Shown here: positions 10,626 to 20,660 of the stretch, one piece after another
Layout of the letters: each line of letters begins with the position of its first letter
Numbering within the stretch: position 1 is the first letter of the stretch
NCBI RefSeq assembly: GCF_002776525.5
Contig: NC_045447.1
Location: forward strand, 17,365,068-17,429,067
Direction: 5' to 3'
Origin: Piliocolobus tephrosceles
Taxonomy: Eukaryota > Chordata > Mammalia > Primates > Cercopithecidae
Length of the DNA stretch: 64,000 nt
The notes under the pieces: generated by a model
Database searches by the model: none
The model's input: the letters and a program-made list of their open reading frames with translations, nothing else
What the model was told of the DNA's origin: nothing
Translations under genes and position numbers: made by a program

Positions 10626-11429
10626 AGGAAAGATAAACACTGTAATGCCTTTCAGTTCAAGTGACTTTAATCTTTAAGAAATAAAAATAGTTTTAAAGAT
10701 AATTGGTAAAATGCAGTGTTGTCAAAATGTAAATAAGTGCTCTAAATCATGTAAGTTAGATACTAGGTTTGCTAAATGTTTCAAGATTGTCAACTGCCTG
10801 CTTTACAACTTAGTAAGGCCTGGTGACATAAGAAATTAACCATGCCCTCAGCTGTGCTGGAAAAAGTCAGACTTTATCTGCTCCTAGTATATAACTAAAA
10901 CAATTTACCAGGGTTTTACATTAAAGTTAAAATTGCTAAGAGTTACCATTATAACATGTAAATGAGACTACTGAAAAAAGATTTACATGCAAGGTGTGTA
11001 AGAAAAGTAAAATATGTTTGTATTAAACAATAAAAATAGGCGTGGAAATATAAATCTTGCCTAGGAATAAAAGATTGTTTTGAAAGAAATGTAAGGGTAA
11101 AATTTGGCTTTCTCTCCCTTGTACAAGATTTTCATGTAGTAGTGAAGAATAATGGAAGATTTTCATTTGCCTTCCAGAGAGACTGCCAAGGAGAGGAAAG
11201 AGGGGAAAGGAGAAAAACTGTTAAGTCTTAACTGTTAAGCTAGTTAAGTCTTCCCTCTTAATGAGTAAAGGTTTTCACCTTGTTTTAACATTTTGAGTCA
11301 TCATTTTGACAAAATAAATAATTTATGTTGATCTGGAATTGTATTGTATAATATCAAGTGTTTTAAACCTCTAACATTTAACAGGCTTCCCTAAATCAAA
11401 CTTGAGATTCAAAATTATCTTTCCTAACC
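10626..11429 (+). mobile_element. Putative ERV1 internal sequence, segment 1
   Basis: AT-rich, uniformly diverged, no long frame. I assign it to an ERV1-like internal region because it runs colinearly, with interruptions, into the LTR at 15041. The subfamily is not named and the 5' LTR is not seen. Confidence 0.35.
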
Positions 11430-11935
11430 TGCCAAGACCAGCTCGGTTGGGGAGACCCTAACCCAGTGGCACTAGAGGAATTAAAGACATACACAGAGAA
11501 ATATAGCATGTGGAGTGGGAAATCAGGGGACTCATGGCCTTCAGAGCTCAGAGCCCCGAACAGAGATTTACCCACATATTTATTGATAGCAAGCCAGTGA
11601 TAAGCATTATTTCTATAGATTATAGATTAACTAAAAGTATTCCTTGTGGGAAACAGAGATAGACCAAAACAAAGGGATGAGCTCTGGCTAGTTAACTGCA
11701 GCAGGAACGTGTCTAAAGGCACAGATTGCTCATGCTACTGTTTGTGGTTTAGGAATGCCTTTAAGCAGTTTTCCACCCTGGGTGGGCCAGGTGTTCTTGC
11801 CCTCATTCCAGTAAACCCACAACCTTCAGTGTGGGTGTCATGGCCATCACGAACATGTCACAGTGCTGCAGAGATTTTGTTGATGGCCAGTTTTAGGGCT
11901 AGTTTATGGCCAGATTTGGGGGCCTATCCCTAACA
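11430..11935 (-). mobile_element. Solo LTR, ERVK type (MER9-like)
   Basis: 506 bp, close to the usual MER9 length. In reverse it starts TGTTAGGG and contains AATAAATATGTGGGTAAA (poly-A signal and R region) and TTAATTCCTCTAGTGCC. Flanks CTAACC (11424-11429) and CTAATC (11936-11941) form a 6-bp target duplication with one change, as expected for ERVK integration. No internal region remains, so it is a recombined solo LTR. The family name is from memory. Confidence 0.7.
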
Positions 11936-12218
11936 CTAATCACTAGCTTTCAGATGCTACAGAGGGCCCCTAAAGCCCTTTACCAGCAGAGAGGTAAACA
12001 GGATTATTTGGGATGTTTAGGTATGTGGGATTGCCAACATGATGTTTAATTTTCTTCAGTTTATATTTTAGTGAATAATATTAACATATATTCCAAAATT
12101 GTGTGGAATTTCTATAATTCTAATGTCTGAGTATATGATATCAATCATAATTAAGGTTATTGTGTTAAGTTATTGTAAACCACAGAAATTACCAAATTTG
12201 TCAATTGTGTCTTGTCAT
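11936..12218 (+). mobile_element. Putative ERV1 internal, segment 2
   Basis: Continuation of the AT-rich sequence around the solo LTR. No frame of interest. Confidence 0.33.
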
Positions 12219-12514
12219 TGTTGTTGTTGTTTGAGACAGTCTTGCTGTGTCACCCAGGCTGGAGTGCAGAGGCATGATTTCGACTCACTGCAACCTCCAC
12301 CTCCCAGGTTCAATCAATTCTCATGCCTCAGCTTCCTGAGTAGCTGGGACTGCAGGTATATGCCACCATGCCTGGCTAATATTTTTGTATTTTTAGTAGA
12401 GACAGGGTTTCAATATGTTGGCCAGATTGGTCTTGAACTCCTAACCTCAAGTGATCCGCTCGCCTTGGCTTCCCAAAGTGCTGGGATTACAGGCATGAAC
12501 CACCGTGCCTGGCC
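12219..12514 (-). mobile_element. Alu
   Basis: Inverted Alu with a TTG-repeat tail. CATTGT flanks both ends. Confidence 0.93.
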
Positions 12515-12817
12515 ATTGTGTTATTGACTGTAACTACCCTAGAAATTTAGTCATTCCCAGACAATTGTTGTCTTATTTTAATCCTCTTCAAAAGATGGTT
12601 TATAACCAGCTATAGGACTTTGACAAGTGCTCTTAAATATAAGTTTCTAATAACTTTGGAGATTATTACATTGGAATAAAGGAAAAATGTACGGGGCTCA
12701 TGAAGAGCTGAAATGTCCATAAACATCAAGCAAAATAAGAGTTAACAGAATGGACTGAACTAATAGAAAACTGAAGTGATTTTTTAAACCTTTTTGCTTA
12801 AAACATTGCTGATTCTT
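12515..12817 (+). mobile_element. Putative ERV1 internal, segment 3
   Basis: Same AT-rich character as the preceding segments. Confidence 0.33.
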
Positions 12818-13107
12818 GGCCAGGCACAGTGACTCATACCTATAATCCCAGCAATTTGAGAGGCCAAGACAGGTGGATCACCTGAGGTCAGGAGTTTGAG
12901 ACCAGCCTGGCCAACATGTTGAAACACCATCTCTACTAAAAATAGAAAAATTAGCCAGGGGTAGTGGCAGGCGCCTGTAGTCCCAGCTACTCAGAAGGCT
13001 GAGGCAGGAAAATTGCTTGAACCTGGGAGATGGAGGTTGCAGTGAGCCAAGATAATGCCACTGCACTTCAGCCTGAGTGACAGAGTGAGACTCTGTCTCA
13101 AAAAAAA
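12818..13107 (+). mobile_element. Alu
   Basis: Full Alu with TTGCTGATTCTT (12806-12817) repeated as TTGCTGATCCTT (13109-13120). Confidence 0.95.
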
Positions 13108-13737
13108 GTTGCTGATCCTTGTTTTGTTTTTCAGAGTCAAGGAAACAAGCTATATACAGCCTTTAATAATTAGGTGAGGTATACTCTTGTAAACAAAACT
13201 TGGAGCATGTTTGTTTCTTTTTGCGTGGCTTCTCCAAAATTTGGAAACTGTTTGTGAGTACTGTTAACTTATGGCAATATAGTTGTTTGCATCAGTGCAG
13301 TGAGAATCCATTTCATTTTGCAACAGGACACAATTGGAGAAATTAGTTGTTTTACTGGCTTTGACTGGAAGGGTATGCTTCCCTTTAAGGAATCAAGCTT
13401 GACTTGCAGAGCCAATAAAAGCCACTTGGGAAAACTGGCCACATACTTTGTCTACACAGTCCCTATGCAGGGTTCCTAAGCTGTAGTGAGTAGAGAATGT
13501 CAGTTTTTTACAGGTCTAGGAATCCCATATTTTTGGGACTATAAGAAGAGAGGAATTCACCCAATTCATAGGTATTTGAGGGTACAAACCCATGGCTGGG
13601 CTTGGCTTTAAAAACTCCTATCTGAGATTTCTTATGGAACAGAGTTCTATCAAAGCCAATTTTAAAAGCCTATATAAAACTAATTATTCCTGTTGCACTT
13701 TATTCAAATAATCAGGCCAAGTATAAAACTAAAGTTT
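13108..13737 (+). mobile_element. Putative ERV1 internal, segment 4
   Basis: GGACACAATTGGAGAAATTA and GCCAATAAAAGCCACTTGGG look to me like known ERV1 internal motifs. No coding frame survives. Confidence 0.4.
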
Positions 13738-14041
13738 GACTGGGCATGGTGACTCACGCCTGTAATCCCAGCACTTTGGGAGGCTAAGGCAGGCGGATCA
13801 CTTGAGGTCAGGAGTTCGAAACCAGCCTGGCCAACATGGTGAAACCCCATCTCTACTAAAAATACAAAAATTAGCCAGGCGTTATGATATGCGCCTATAA
13901 TCCCAGCTACTTGGGAGGCTGAGGCAGGAGAATTGCCTCCCAGGAGGCGGAGGGTGCAGTGAGCCGAGATTGTGCCACTGTATTCCAGCCTGGGCAACAG
14001 AGCAAGACTCCATCTCAAAAACAAACAAACAAACAAAAAAA
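13738..14041 (+). mobile_element. Alu
   Basis: Full Alu with an AAAC tail. CTAAAGTTT/CTAAAGTTC duplication at its ends. Confidence 0.95.
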
Positions 14042-14084
14042 GCCCTAAAGTTCATTTTGCAAACAACTCAGTCCTATCATGATT

Positions 14085-14360
14085 TGTTTTTTGTTTTTTT
14101 TTTGTTTTTTTTTTTTTTTATTATACTTTAAGTTCTAGGGTACATGTGCATAACATGCAGGTTTGTTACATATGTATACATGTGCCATGTTGGTGTGTTG
14201 CACCCATCAACTCGTCAGCACCCATCAATTCATCATTTATATCAGGTATAACTCCCCAGTGCAATCCCTCCCCCCTCCCCCCTCCCCATGATAGGCCCCA
14301 GTGTGTGATGTTCCCCTTCCCGAGTCCAAGTGATCTCATTGTTCAGTTCCCACCTATGAG
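14085..14360 (-). mobile_element. L1PA 3' end, 5'-truncated
   Basis: T-rich head, then TTATACTTTAAGTTCTAGGG, GTTTGTTACATATGTATACA and the C-rich CCCTCCCCCCTCCCC block, which is the reverse of a primate L1 3' UTR. CACCCATCAA is tandemly duplicated at 14201 and 14220. Confidence 0.88.
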
Positions 14361-15040
14361 GACCAGAGAGAGACAAATTATATTTCAAAACTTATACACT
14401 TGTCACTAAATTCTAATCTCCTTGGTTGTTTTTAGTTCTTGCCTACATTTTAGACTAACCCTGCTTATTCCTGTAAACCAACTAGCAATCTCTAGCTGCA
14501 GCTCAGGGAAAAAAAAAGAAAAAAAGAAAAGAAAAAGAAATGGGTAATGTAAAAATCTAGATCAGTATTCTAGTTCTGAGCAATTACCCTGAAAATCCTG
14601 CCAGGTGATGTGAGTAAATAGGGTGCCCATAACCCAGAGCTTTCTTTGTTTTGGAAAATAGAACCAAAGAAGTTAACCAAAGCCAAACCCCATGCATCCA
14701 AATCTTAGCAGGCATAAATATAGCTACCAGTTATCTGGGCATGTTGGCAGCCTTGGGAGTTTTTATCTGTCCTTACCCCCGCCCCTTTGCTTTGTTTTAA
14801 TACATGTCCTCTAATAACCCAAATTGTTTCTTCTTTCCTAAAGGCTATCAAGCTCCAAATAGTGATGCAAATGAAATCACACATGGATGCACCTTTCTTC
14901 CAAGGACTCTTTTACTGACCTCAGTAGGAACCTTACCAGCTGTTCCTCACACAACCCCTTCTCCAGTAGAAAGTAGCCAGAAGGATCATCTCCCCACCTC
15001 CCTAACAGCAGTTACGGCCTTCACTCTTGAGAAGGGTGAA
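14361..15040 (+). mobile_element. Putative ERV1 internal, 3' segment
   Basis: GGCTATCAAGCTCCAAATAG to CACTCTTGAGAAGGGTGAA resembles the end of an ERV1 env region just before a 3' LTR. Frames are short and broken. An A/G-rich run lies at 14508-14540. Confidence 0.45.
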
Positions 15041-15109
15041 TGAGAGAGGAGAAAGGAAGAAACTGGTGAGGCAGGCAAACAAAAGAACAGCCTGAAAAAC
15101 CAAGCTGCA
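15041..15109 (+). mobile_element. ERV1 3' LTR, part 1
   Basis: Begins TGAGAGAGGAGAAAGG after the internal region and is interrupted by the HMGB1 retrocopy. Continues at 16652. Confidence 0.6.
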
Positions 15110-15994
15110 CAGTCATTGCAGTACATTGAGCTTCATAGAGGCAGCACTGGGGCAAGTGACAGCCAGGTGGGCACTGGGCGACTCTCTGCCTTGCTGAGGA
15201 GAAATAACTAAACATGGGCAAAGGAGATCCTAAGAAGCTGAGAAGCAAAATGTCATCATACGCATTTTTTGTGCAAGCTTGTCTGGAGAAGCATAAGAAG
15301 CAGCACACAGATGCTTCAGTCAATTTCTCAGAGTTTTCTAAGAAGTGCTCAGAGAGGTGGAAGACCATGTCTGCTAAAGGGAAGGGAAAATTTGAAGATA
15401 CAGCAAAGGCGGACAGTGCCCATTATGAAAGAAAAATGAAAACCTACATCCCTCCTAAAGGGGAGACAAAAAAGAAGTTCAAGGATTGCAGTGCACCCAA
15501 GAGGCCTCCTTCAGCCTTTTTTCTGTTCTGCTCTGAGTATCACCCAAAAATCAGAGGAGAACATCCTGGCCTGTCCATTGGTGATGTTGCAAAAAAACTG
15601 GGAGAGATGTGGAATGACACTGCTGCAGATGGCAAAGCAGCCTTCTGAAAAGAAGGTTGTAAAGCTGAAGGAAAAATACGAAAAGGATATTGCTGCATAT
15701 CAAGCTAAAGGAAAGCCTGATGCAGCAAAAAAGGGAGTTGTCAAGGCTGAAAAAAAGCAAGAAAAAGAAGGAAGAGGAGGAAGATGAGGAAGATGAAGAG
15801 GAGGAGGAGGAGGAAGATGAAGAAGAAGATGATGAATAAGTTGGTTCTAGCGCAGTTTCTTTTCTTGTCTATAAGGCATTTAACCCCCCTGTATGCAACT
15901 CACTCCTTTTAAAGAAAAAAATGGAAATGTAAGGCTTTGTAAGATTTGTTTTTAAACTGTGTAGTGTCTTTTTTTGTATAGTTATCACACTACT

Positions 15995-16303
15995 GGCAGG
16001 GCGCGGTGGCTCAAGCCTGTAATCCCAGCACTTCGGGAGGCTGAGGTGGGTGGATCACGAGGTCAGGAGATTGAGACCATCCTGGCTAACATGGTGAAAC
16101 TCCGTCTCTACTAAAAAAAAAAAAATACAAAACAGTAGCTGGGTGTGGTGGCGGGCGCCTGTAGTCCCAGCTACTTGGGAGACTGAGGCAGGAGAACGGT
16201 GTGAATCCGGGAGCTGGAGGTTGCAGTGAGCCGAGATTGCGCCACTGCACCCCAGCCTGGGTGACAAAGCGAGACTCCGTCTCAAAACAAACAAACAAAC
16301 AAA
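15995..16303 (+). mobile_element. AluY-like inside HMGB1 3' UTR
   Basis: Perfect CACACTAC duplication (15986-15993 and 16305-16312). The head reads GGCTCAAGCCTG, as in the monkey-type Alu at 20343. Confidence 0.95.
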
Positions 16304-16541
16304 CCACACTACCGAATGTGTCTTTAGATAGCCCTGTCCTGGTGGTATTTTCAATAGCCACTAACTTTGCCTGGTACAGTATGGGGGTTGTAAATTGGCA
16401 TGGAAATTTAAAGCAGGTTCTTGTTGGTGTACAGCACAAATTAGTTACATATGGGGATGGTAGATTTTTCATCTTCAGTTATCTCTGATGCAGCTTATAC
16501 AAAATAATTGTTTAGTTAACTGAATACCACTCTGTAAATGC

Positions 16542-16566
16542 AAAAAAAAAAAAAAAAAAAAAAAAA
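16542..16566. repeat. Poly-A run in retrocopy 3' UTR
   Basis: An expanded A-run that is templated in the HMGB1 3' UTR rather than being the retrocopy tail. Confidence 0.8.
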
Positions 16567-16651
16567 GTTGCAGTTGTTTTGTTGACATTCTGAATGCTTC
16601 TAAGTAAATACATTTTTTTATATAAAAAAAGAAAAGAAAAATCAAGCTGCA

Positions 16652-17100
16652 GGCACAGATAAGGGAACTTGCATGGGGCCTTGCCTAAGGCATGCCCACA
16701 GATGCACAGATAAGAAAGCCTACACAGGTAACTTGCCTAGACTTGCCTGCAATGGAAAATTCCATCTCCTGACATATGTGCAGTAAGGGAAACAAAGCAA
16801 TATGGAGCAACTCAAGTTAAAGGCATGCATGCACATTAGGAGCATGGGGTAGAGCTACTAGAAATTCACACCTTATGCAAATGAGACACCCAGCCCTTAT
16901 CAGTTTCCTATAGAAGCCTTTGCATTCAACTGTAAAAATGGCAACCCTCTTTTAGGACCCCTCTCCACAGCGGAGAGTTTTCTTCTTTTGCTTATTGAAC
17001 TTTCATTCCAACCTCACCCTTGGTGTACACACACCTTAATTTTCATGGTCATGAGACAAAGAACTCCAGATGATACCTTAAACAATGAGGGACTGCCACG
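16652..17100 (+). mobile_element. ERV1 3' LTR, part 2
   Basis: Contains ATGCAAATGAGACACCCAGC, CTCTCCACAGCGGAGAG, TTGCTTATTGAACTTTC and an end at GAGGGACTGCCAC, laid out as U3-R-U5 of an ERV1 (MER4/MER57-like) LTR. The subfamily is not certain. Confidence 0.6.
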
Positions 17101-17386
17101 TTGTGGTGCATTGATGAGACTATAACACTAGCTTGGGGAAAACAATACTGAATAAATATCAGATGCTGATTCAGTGCTTATGCAGCCTTCTAGAGAACCT
17201 TGCCCCAGCCCTATTAAGTATTGTCACCTAGCTGGCACTGTAACTGAGTCTACAAAAAACCATTCCACCATTCTGTCAAGCCAGATGCTTCAGGATGATG
17301 GGGAACATGGTAAGACCAGTGAATTTCATGAATATGGGCTCATTGCTGTACTTTTCTGGCTGTGAAGTGTGTTCCCTCATCAGAAA
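17101..17386 (+). mobile_element. MaLR (THE1/MST) internal, part 1
   Basis: GGGGAACATGGTAAGACCAG and TGAATTTCATGAATATGGGC resemble MaLR internal sequence. It runs colinearly to the LTR at 18256. Confidence 0.6.
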
Positions 17387-17543
17387 CAGGGTGGATATGG
17401 TGGGTCATGCCTGTAATCCCAACACTTTAGGAAGCTGAGACAGGAGGATTGTTTAGGGCCAAGAGTTCAAGGCTGTAGTAAGACATGATCATGCCATTGC
17501 ACTCCAGCTGAGCAACAGAGTGAGACCCTCTCTCAAAAAAAGA
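17387..17543 (+). mobile_element. Alu fragment inside MaLR
   Basis: Left arm fused to a right-arm end (a deletion of the middle), with an A-tail. CAGAAACA/AGAAGCA flanks suggest the insertion point. Confidence 0.8.
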
Positions 17544-18255
17544 AGAAGCAATGCTATGTGGAATATTATGATTGATGATGGATAAGGCATTCCATAAGTT
17601 CAAATCCATATCCAGAGTGTCTGGTCCAGTAAGGACAGAATGCTGCCCCTTCCATGATGGGAGAGGACCAATGTAGTCAATGCCACCAGGTCAGATAATG
17701 CTCACCGAGTCACATGATAACTTGGTGGCCCATGGTCAAGTATCCAACTTCTACAAAGTCCAGCTGCCGGACAAGAACTGTCTCTCAAAAGAAGATGGCA
17801 TGGCCTTGCTCCAAAATCCTAAGGGCCTGTGCTGCGATTCACCAATAGAGGTTGGCCAAAGGTTCCAAACAGCATCCCTCTTGCCACTGACACCTCAAGA
17901 ACCATTGGATCTGTGGAATCATACGGCAGAAGTGGTAGAGCTTTAAAATATGACTGCCCCACTGGATTTTGGACTTGCATGGGCCCTGCAACCACTTTGT
18001 CTTGGCTAATTTCTCCCCTTTGGAACAGCTGTATTTACCCAGTACCTGTACCCCCATTGCATCTAGGAAGTAACTAGCTTGCTTTTGATTTTACAGGCTT
18101 ATATGTGCAAGAGACTTGCCTTGTCTCAGATGAGACTTTGGATTGTGGACTTTTGGCTTAATGCTGAAATGAGTTAAGATTTTGGGGGACTGTTGGGAAG
18201 GCATGATTGGTTTTGAAATGTGAGGACATGAGATTTGGAGGGGCCAGGAGCAGAA
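17544..18255 (+). mobile_element. MaLR internal, part 2
   Basis: TTGGCTTAATGCTGAAATGA and GGGGGACTGTTGGGAAGGCA, followed by GGGGCCAGGAGCAGAATGAT just before the LTR, are THE1/MST landmarks. No frame survives. Confidence 0.75.
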
Positions 18256-18658
18256 TGATATGGTTTGGCTCTGTGTCCCCACCCAAATCTCATCTTGAAT
18301 TGTACTCCCATAATTCCAACGTGTTGTGGAAGGAACCTGGTGGGAGATAATTTGATTCATAGGGGCGGCTTCCCCAATACTGTTCTCATGGTAGTGAACA
18401 AGTCTTACAAGATCTGGCCAAGTTGTTCCTTACTTTCGGATGCTACAACATCTTCTAATGTATCAGGGGTTTGGCTTTTGCATCTTCCTCATTCTCTCTT
18501 GCCACTGCCATGTAAAGAAGTGCCTTTCACATCCTGCCATGATTGTGAGACCTTCCCCACCCACGTGGAACTGTAAGTCCAATTAGACCTCCTCCTTCTT
18601 TTGTAAATTGCCCAGTCTGTGGTATGTCTCACCAGCAGCGTGAAAACAGACTAACACA
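18256..18658 (+). mobile_element. MaLR 3' LTR with foreign insert
   Basis: Starts TGATATGGTTTGGCTCTGTG and ends with the AAACAGACTAACACA-type terminus. Between GATCTGG and GGGGTTTGGC, where the LTR normally continues, about 50 bases (18417-18465) are foreign. They are the reverse complement of sequence at 19638-19682. Confidence 0.85.
18415..18459. repeat. 45-bp inverted repeat, arm A
   Basis: Perfect reverse complement of 19638-19682. Central core CTTTCGGATGCTACAACA. Confidence 0.97.
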
Positions 18659-18659
18659 A

Positions 18660-18686
18660 GTGGGGACACAGATCCAAACCATATCA
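18660..18686 (-). mobile_element. MaLR LTR terminal scrap, inverted
   Basis: GTGGGGACACAG...CCAAACCATATCA is the reverse of the LTR head at 18256, directly behind the plus-strand LTR end. Confidence 0.7.
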
Positions 18687-18712
18687 ATATACATACGCCT
18701 ATACAAAAAAAC

Positions 18713-18744
18713 AGAGAGAGAGAGAGAGAAATGTGTGTGTGTGC
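18713..18744. repeat. (AG)n and (TG)n microsatellites
   Basis: About eight AG units, then about six TG units, bordering the ERVL LTR. Confidence 0.9.
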
Positions 18745-19043
18745 ATTAGCCAGAGTTCTCCACAGGAAAAGAATCAGTAGGATGTGCATATAGAGGGAAA
18801 TATATTTATTTTAAGGAATTGGCTCACGCGATTATGGAGGCTGGCAAGTCTAAAATCTGAGAGTAGACTGGTAGGCTAAGACCCAGGGCCCGATGCTGCA
18901 GTTCATTCACATCCAAAGGCATCTGTTACAGAATTCCCTCCTGTTCGTGGGCCGTTTTTCTCTGTTCAGGCCTTCATCTGATGGGCGAGACCCACTCACA
19001 TGATGAAGGCCAATCTGCTTTACTCAAGCCCACTAATTTAAAT
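18745..19043 (-). mobile_element. ERVL LTR (MLT2-like), part 1
   Basis: CATTAGCCAGAGTTCTCCAC, GGAATTGGCTCACGCGATTA, TGGAGGCTGGCAAGTC and AATCTGCTTTACTCAAGCC appear in the order of an inverted MLT2 LTR. Confidence 0.7.
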
Positions 19044-19313
19044 TTTTTTTTTTTTTTGAGATGGAGTCTTACTCTGTCACCCATGCTGTAGTACAGTGAC
19101 ATGATCTTGGCTTGCTGCAATCTCCACCTCTTGGGTTCAAGCGACTCTCCTGCCTCAGCCTCCTGGGTAGCTGGGACTACAGACAGGTACCACCATGCCT
19201 AGCTAACTTTTGTATTTTTTAGTAGAGATGGGGTTTCACCATGTTGACCAGGCTGGTCTCGAACTCCTGACTTCAGGTGATCTGCCCAGTGGCATGAGCC
19301 ACTGTACTTGGCT
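19044..19313 (-). mobile_element. Alu with internal deletion
   Basis: Flanked by TAATTTAAAT on both sides (19034-19043, 19314-19323). It lacks about 30 bases of the GCCTCCCAAAGTGC segment. Confidence 0.93.
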
Positions 19314-19425
19314 TAATTTAAATGTTAATCTCATCCAAAAACACCCACATAGAAACATACAGAATAATGTATAACCACACATCTCTGGCCCAGTCAAGTT
19401 AACACATGAAAGTAACTATCACAAT
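19314..19425 (-). mobile_element. ERVL LTR, part 2
   Basis: GTTAATCTCATCCAAAAACA and GGCCCAGTCAAGTTAACACA complete the inverted LTR. Confidence 0.7.
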
Positions 19426-19677
19426 AGGCATGTGAGTATATGTAAACACAGTCCCTAGCTCTGTCTGTGGAGAGGGACTAGAATCCATGACACCCCAACC
19501 ACAATGAGGACATTCTGCACCCAGATTTCACTTTCAAATACCATTCCCTAATAAAATAAGGACTCCATAGAATTTCTCCTCCATTTTCTCGAAAAAATGG
19601 CTGATTCCAGGATTGGAACAGGGAAAATATAGATGAAATTAGAAGATGTTGTAGCATCCGAAAGTAAGGAACAACTT
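19426..19677. other. Unassigned sequence carrying IR arm B
   Basis: No repeat family recognised. Its right end holds the template-like copy of the 45-bp repeat. Confidence 0.5.
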
Positions 19678-19682
19678 GGCCA
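19638..19682. repeat. 45-bp inverted repeat, arm B
   Basis: Reverse complement of 18415-18459. Its last five bases (19678-19682) belong to the following Alu (GGCC start), so the repeat spans an Alu junction or shares microhomology there. Confidence 0.97.
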
Positions 19683-19978
19683 CAAGCAGTGGCTCGTGCC
19701 TGTAATCCCAGCACTTTGGGAGGCAGAGGCAGGCAGATCACTTGAAGCCAGGAGTTCGAGACCAGCCTGGCCAACATGGTGAAACACTTCTCTACTAGAA
19801 ATACAAAAAGTAGCCAGGCGTGGTGGTGGATGCCTATAAGCCCAGCTACTTGGGAGGCTGAGGCGGGAGAATCTCTTGAATTTGGGAGATGGAGGTTGCA
19901 GTGAGCCAAAATCATGCCATTTCACTCCACCCCAGGCGACAGAGTGAGACTCTGTCTCACAAAACAAAAACAAACAAA
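19678..19978 (+). mobile_element. Alu
   Basis: Full Alu beginning GGCCACAAGCAGTGGCTCG, with an AAC-rich tail. Confidence 0.93.
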
Positions 19979-20326
19979 GGTTTTATGGGAAATATGTGAA
20001 GGGCCCCAGAGACAAGGAGACAAGCAGGCTCTGTCTCAACACTTCTTTTTAGGTAATTAATGCTGCCAAGGCTACTACCTTGCACAACTCCAGGAGGCAC
20101 TGTTGACTTAGAGTACATGGAGCACAGTGAATGATGCCCACTGGGATCCCTGCTAGTCCTGCAACAGCTTCTGGAATTGTGCAGTGTGGTGGCCTTCATG
20201 GTGTTCTTTTTCATTTCCTTTGCAAAAATCAAGGCATCATTCTGCTAAAAATAGGAAAAAATGATAAATTTCAAGTGATGTTTTGCTTCTAAGCATTTTC
20301 CAAAATGTCTTAATGAGTTTTTACTT
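19979..20326. other. Unique sequence
   Basis: No repeat recognised. A 91-codon minus frame covers it but has no recognisable motif. Confidence 0.45.
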
Positions 20327-20342
20327 AAAAAAAGGGAGGTGA

Positions 20343-20634
20343 GGCCGGGCGCGGTGGCTCAAGCCTGTAATCCCAGCACTTTGGGAGGCCGAGAAGGGTG
20401 GATCACGAGGTCAGGAGAACGAGACCATCCTGGCTAACGTGGTGAAACCCCGTCTCTACTAAAAAATACAAAAAACTAGCCGGGCGAGGTGGCAGCGCCT
20501 GTAGTCCCAGCTACCCGGGAGGCTGAGGCAGGAGAATGGCGTGAACCCGGGAGGCGGAGCTTGCAGTGAGCTGAGATCCAGCCACAGCACTCCAGCCTGG
20601 GTGACAGAGCGAGACTACGTCTCAAAAAAAAAAA
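20343..20634 (+). mobile_element. AluYR-type, Old World monkey lineage
   Basis: Near-consensus Alu with GGCTCAAGCCTG, AAAACTAGCCGGGCGAGGTG and GAGCTGAGATCCAGCCAC. Perfect 16-bp duplication AAAAAAAGGGAGGTGA (20327-20342, 20635-20650) and a pure A-tail mark it as one of the youngest insertions here. The lineage assignment rests on remembered diagnostic positions. Confidence 0.85.
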
Positions 20635-20660
20635 AAAAAAAGGGAGGTGAGGGACAGGGG

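Larger units (their letters stand above)
15110..16636 (+). pseudogene. HMGB1P: HMGB1 processed pseudogene
   Basis: Retrocopy of the high-mobility-group B1 mRNA. It includes 5' UTR (ACTGGGCGACTCTCTGCC), a start codon at 15214, HMG box A, HMG box B and 3' UTR down to AGTAAATACA and an A-rich tail. There are no introns, and the copy is flanked by 15-bp duplications (15095-15109, 16637-16651, one mismatch). The frame opens as MGKGDPKK and keeps SSYAFFVQ and PKRPPSAFF, but an extra base near 15625-15635 shifts it to a TGA at 15646-15648. A second extra A near 15750 shifts it again before the acidic tail, which is also shortened (about 22 acidic codons against roughly 30). Box A has non-parental changes. 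It inserted within the ERV1 LTR, and an Alu later entered its 3' UTR. Not expected to make HMGB1. Confidence 0.97.

Noticed and set aside
15214..15648. Functional HMGB1 gene
   Set aside because: No introns, target duplications, A-tail, two frameshifts and a premature stop identify a processed pseudogene.
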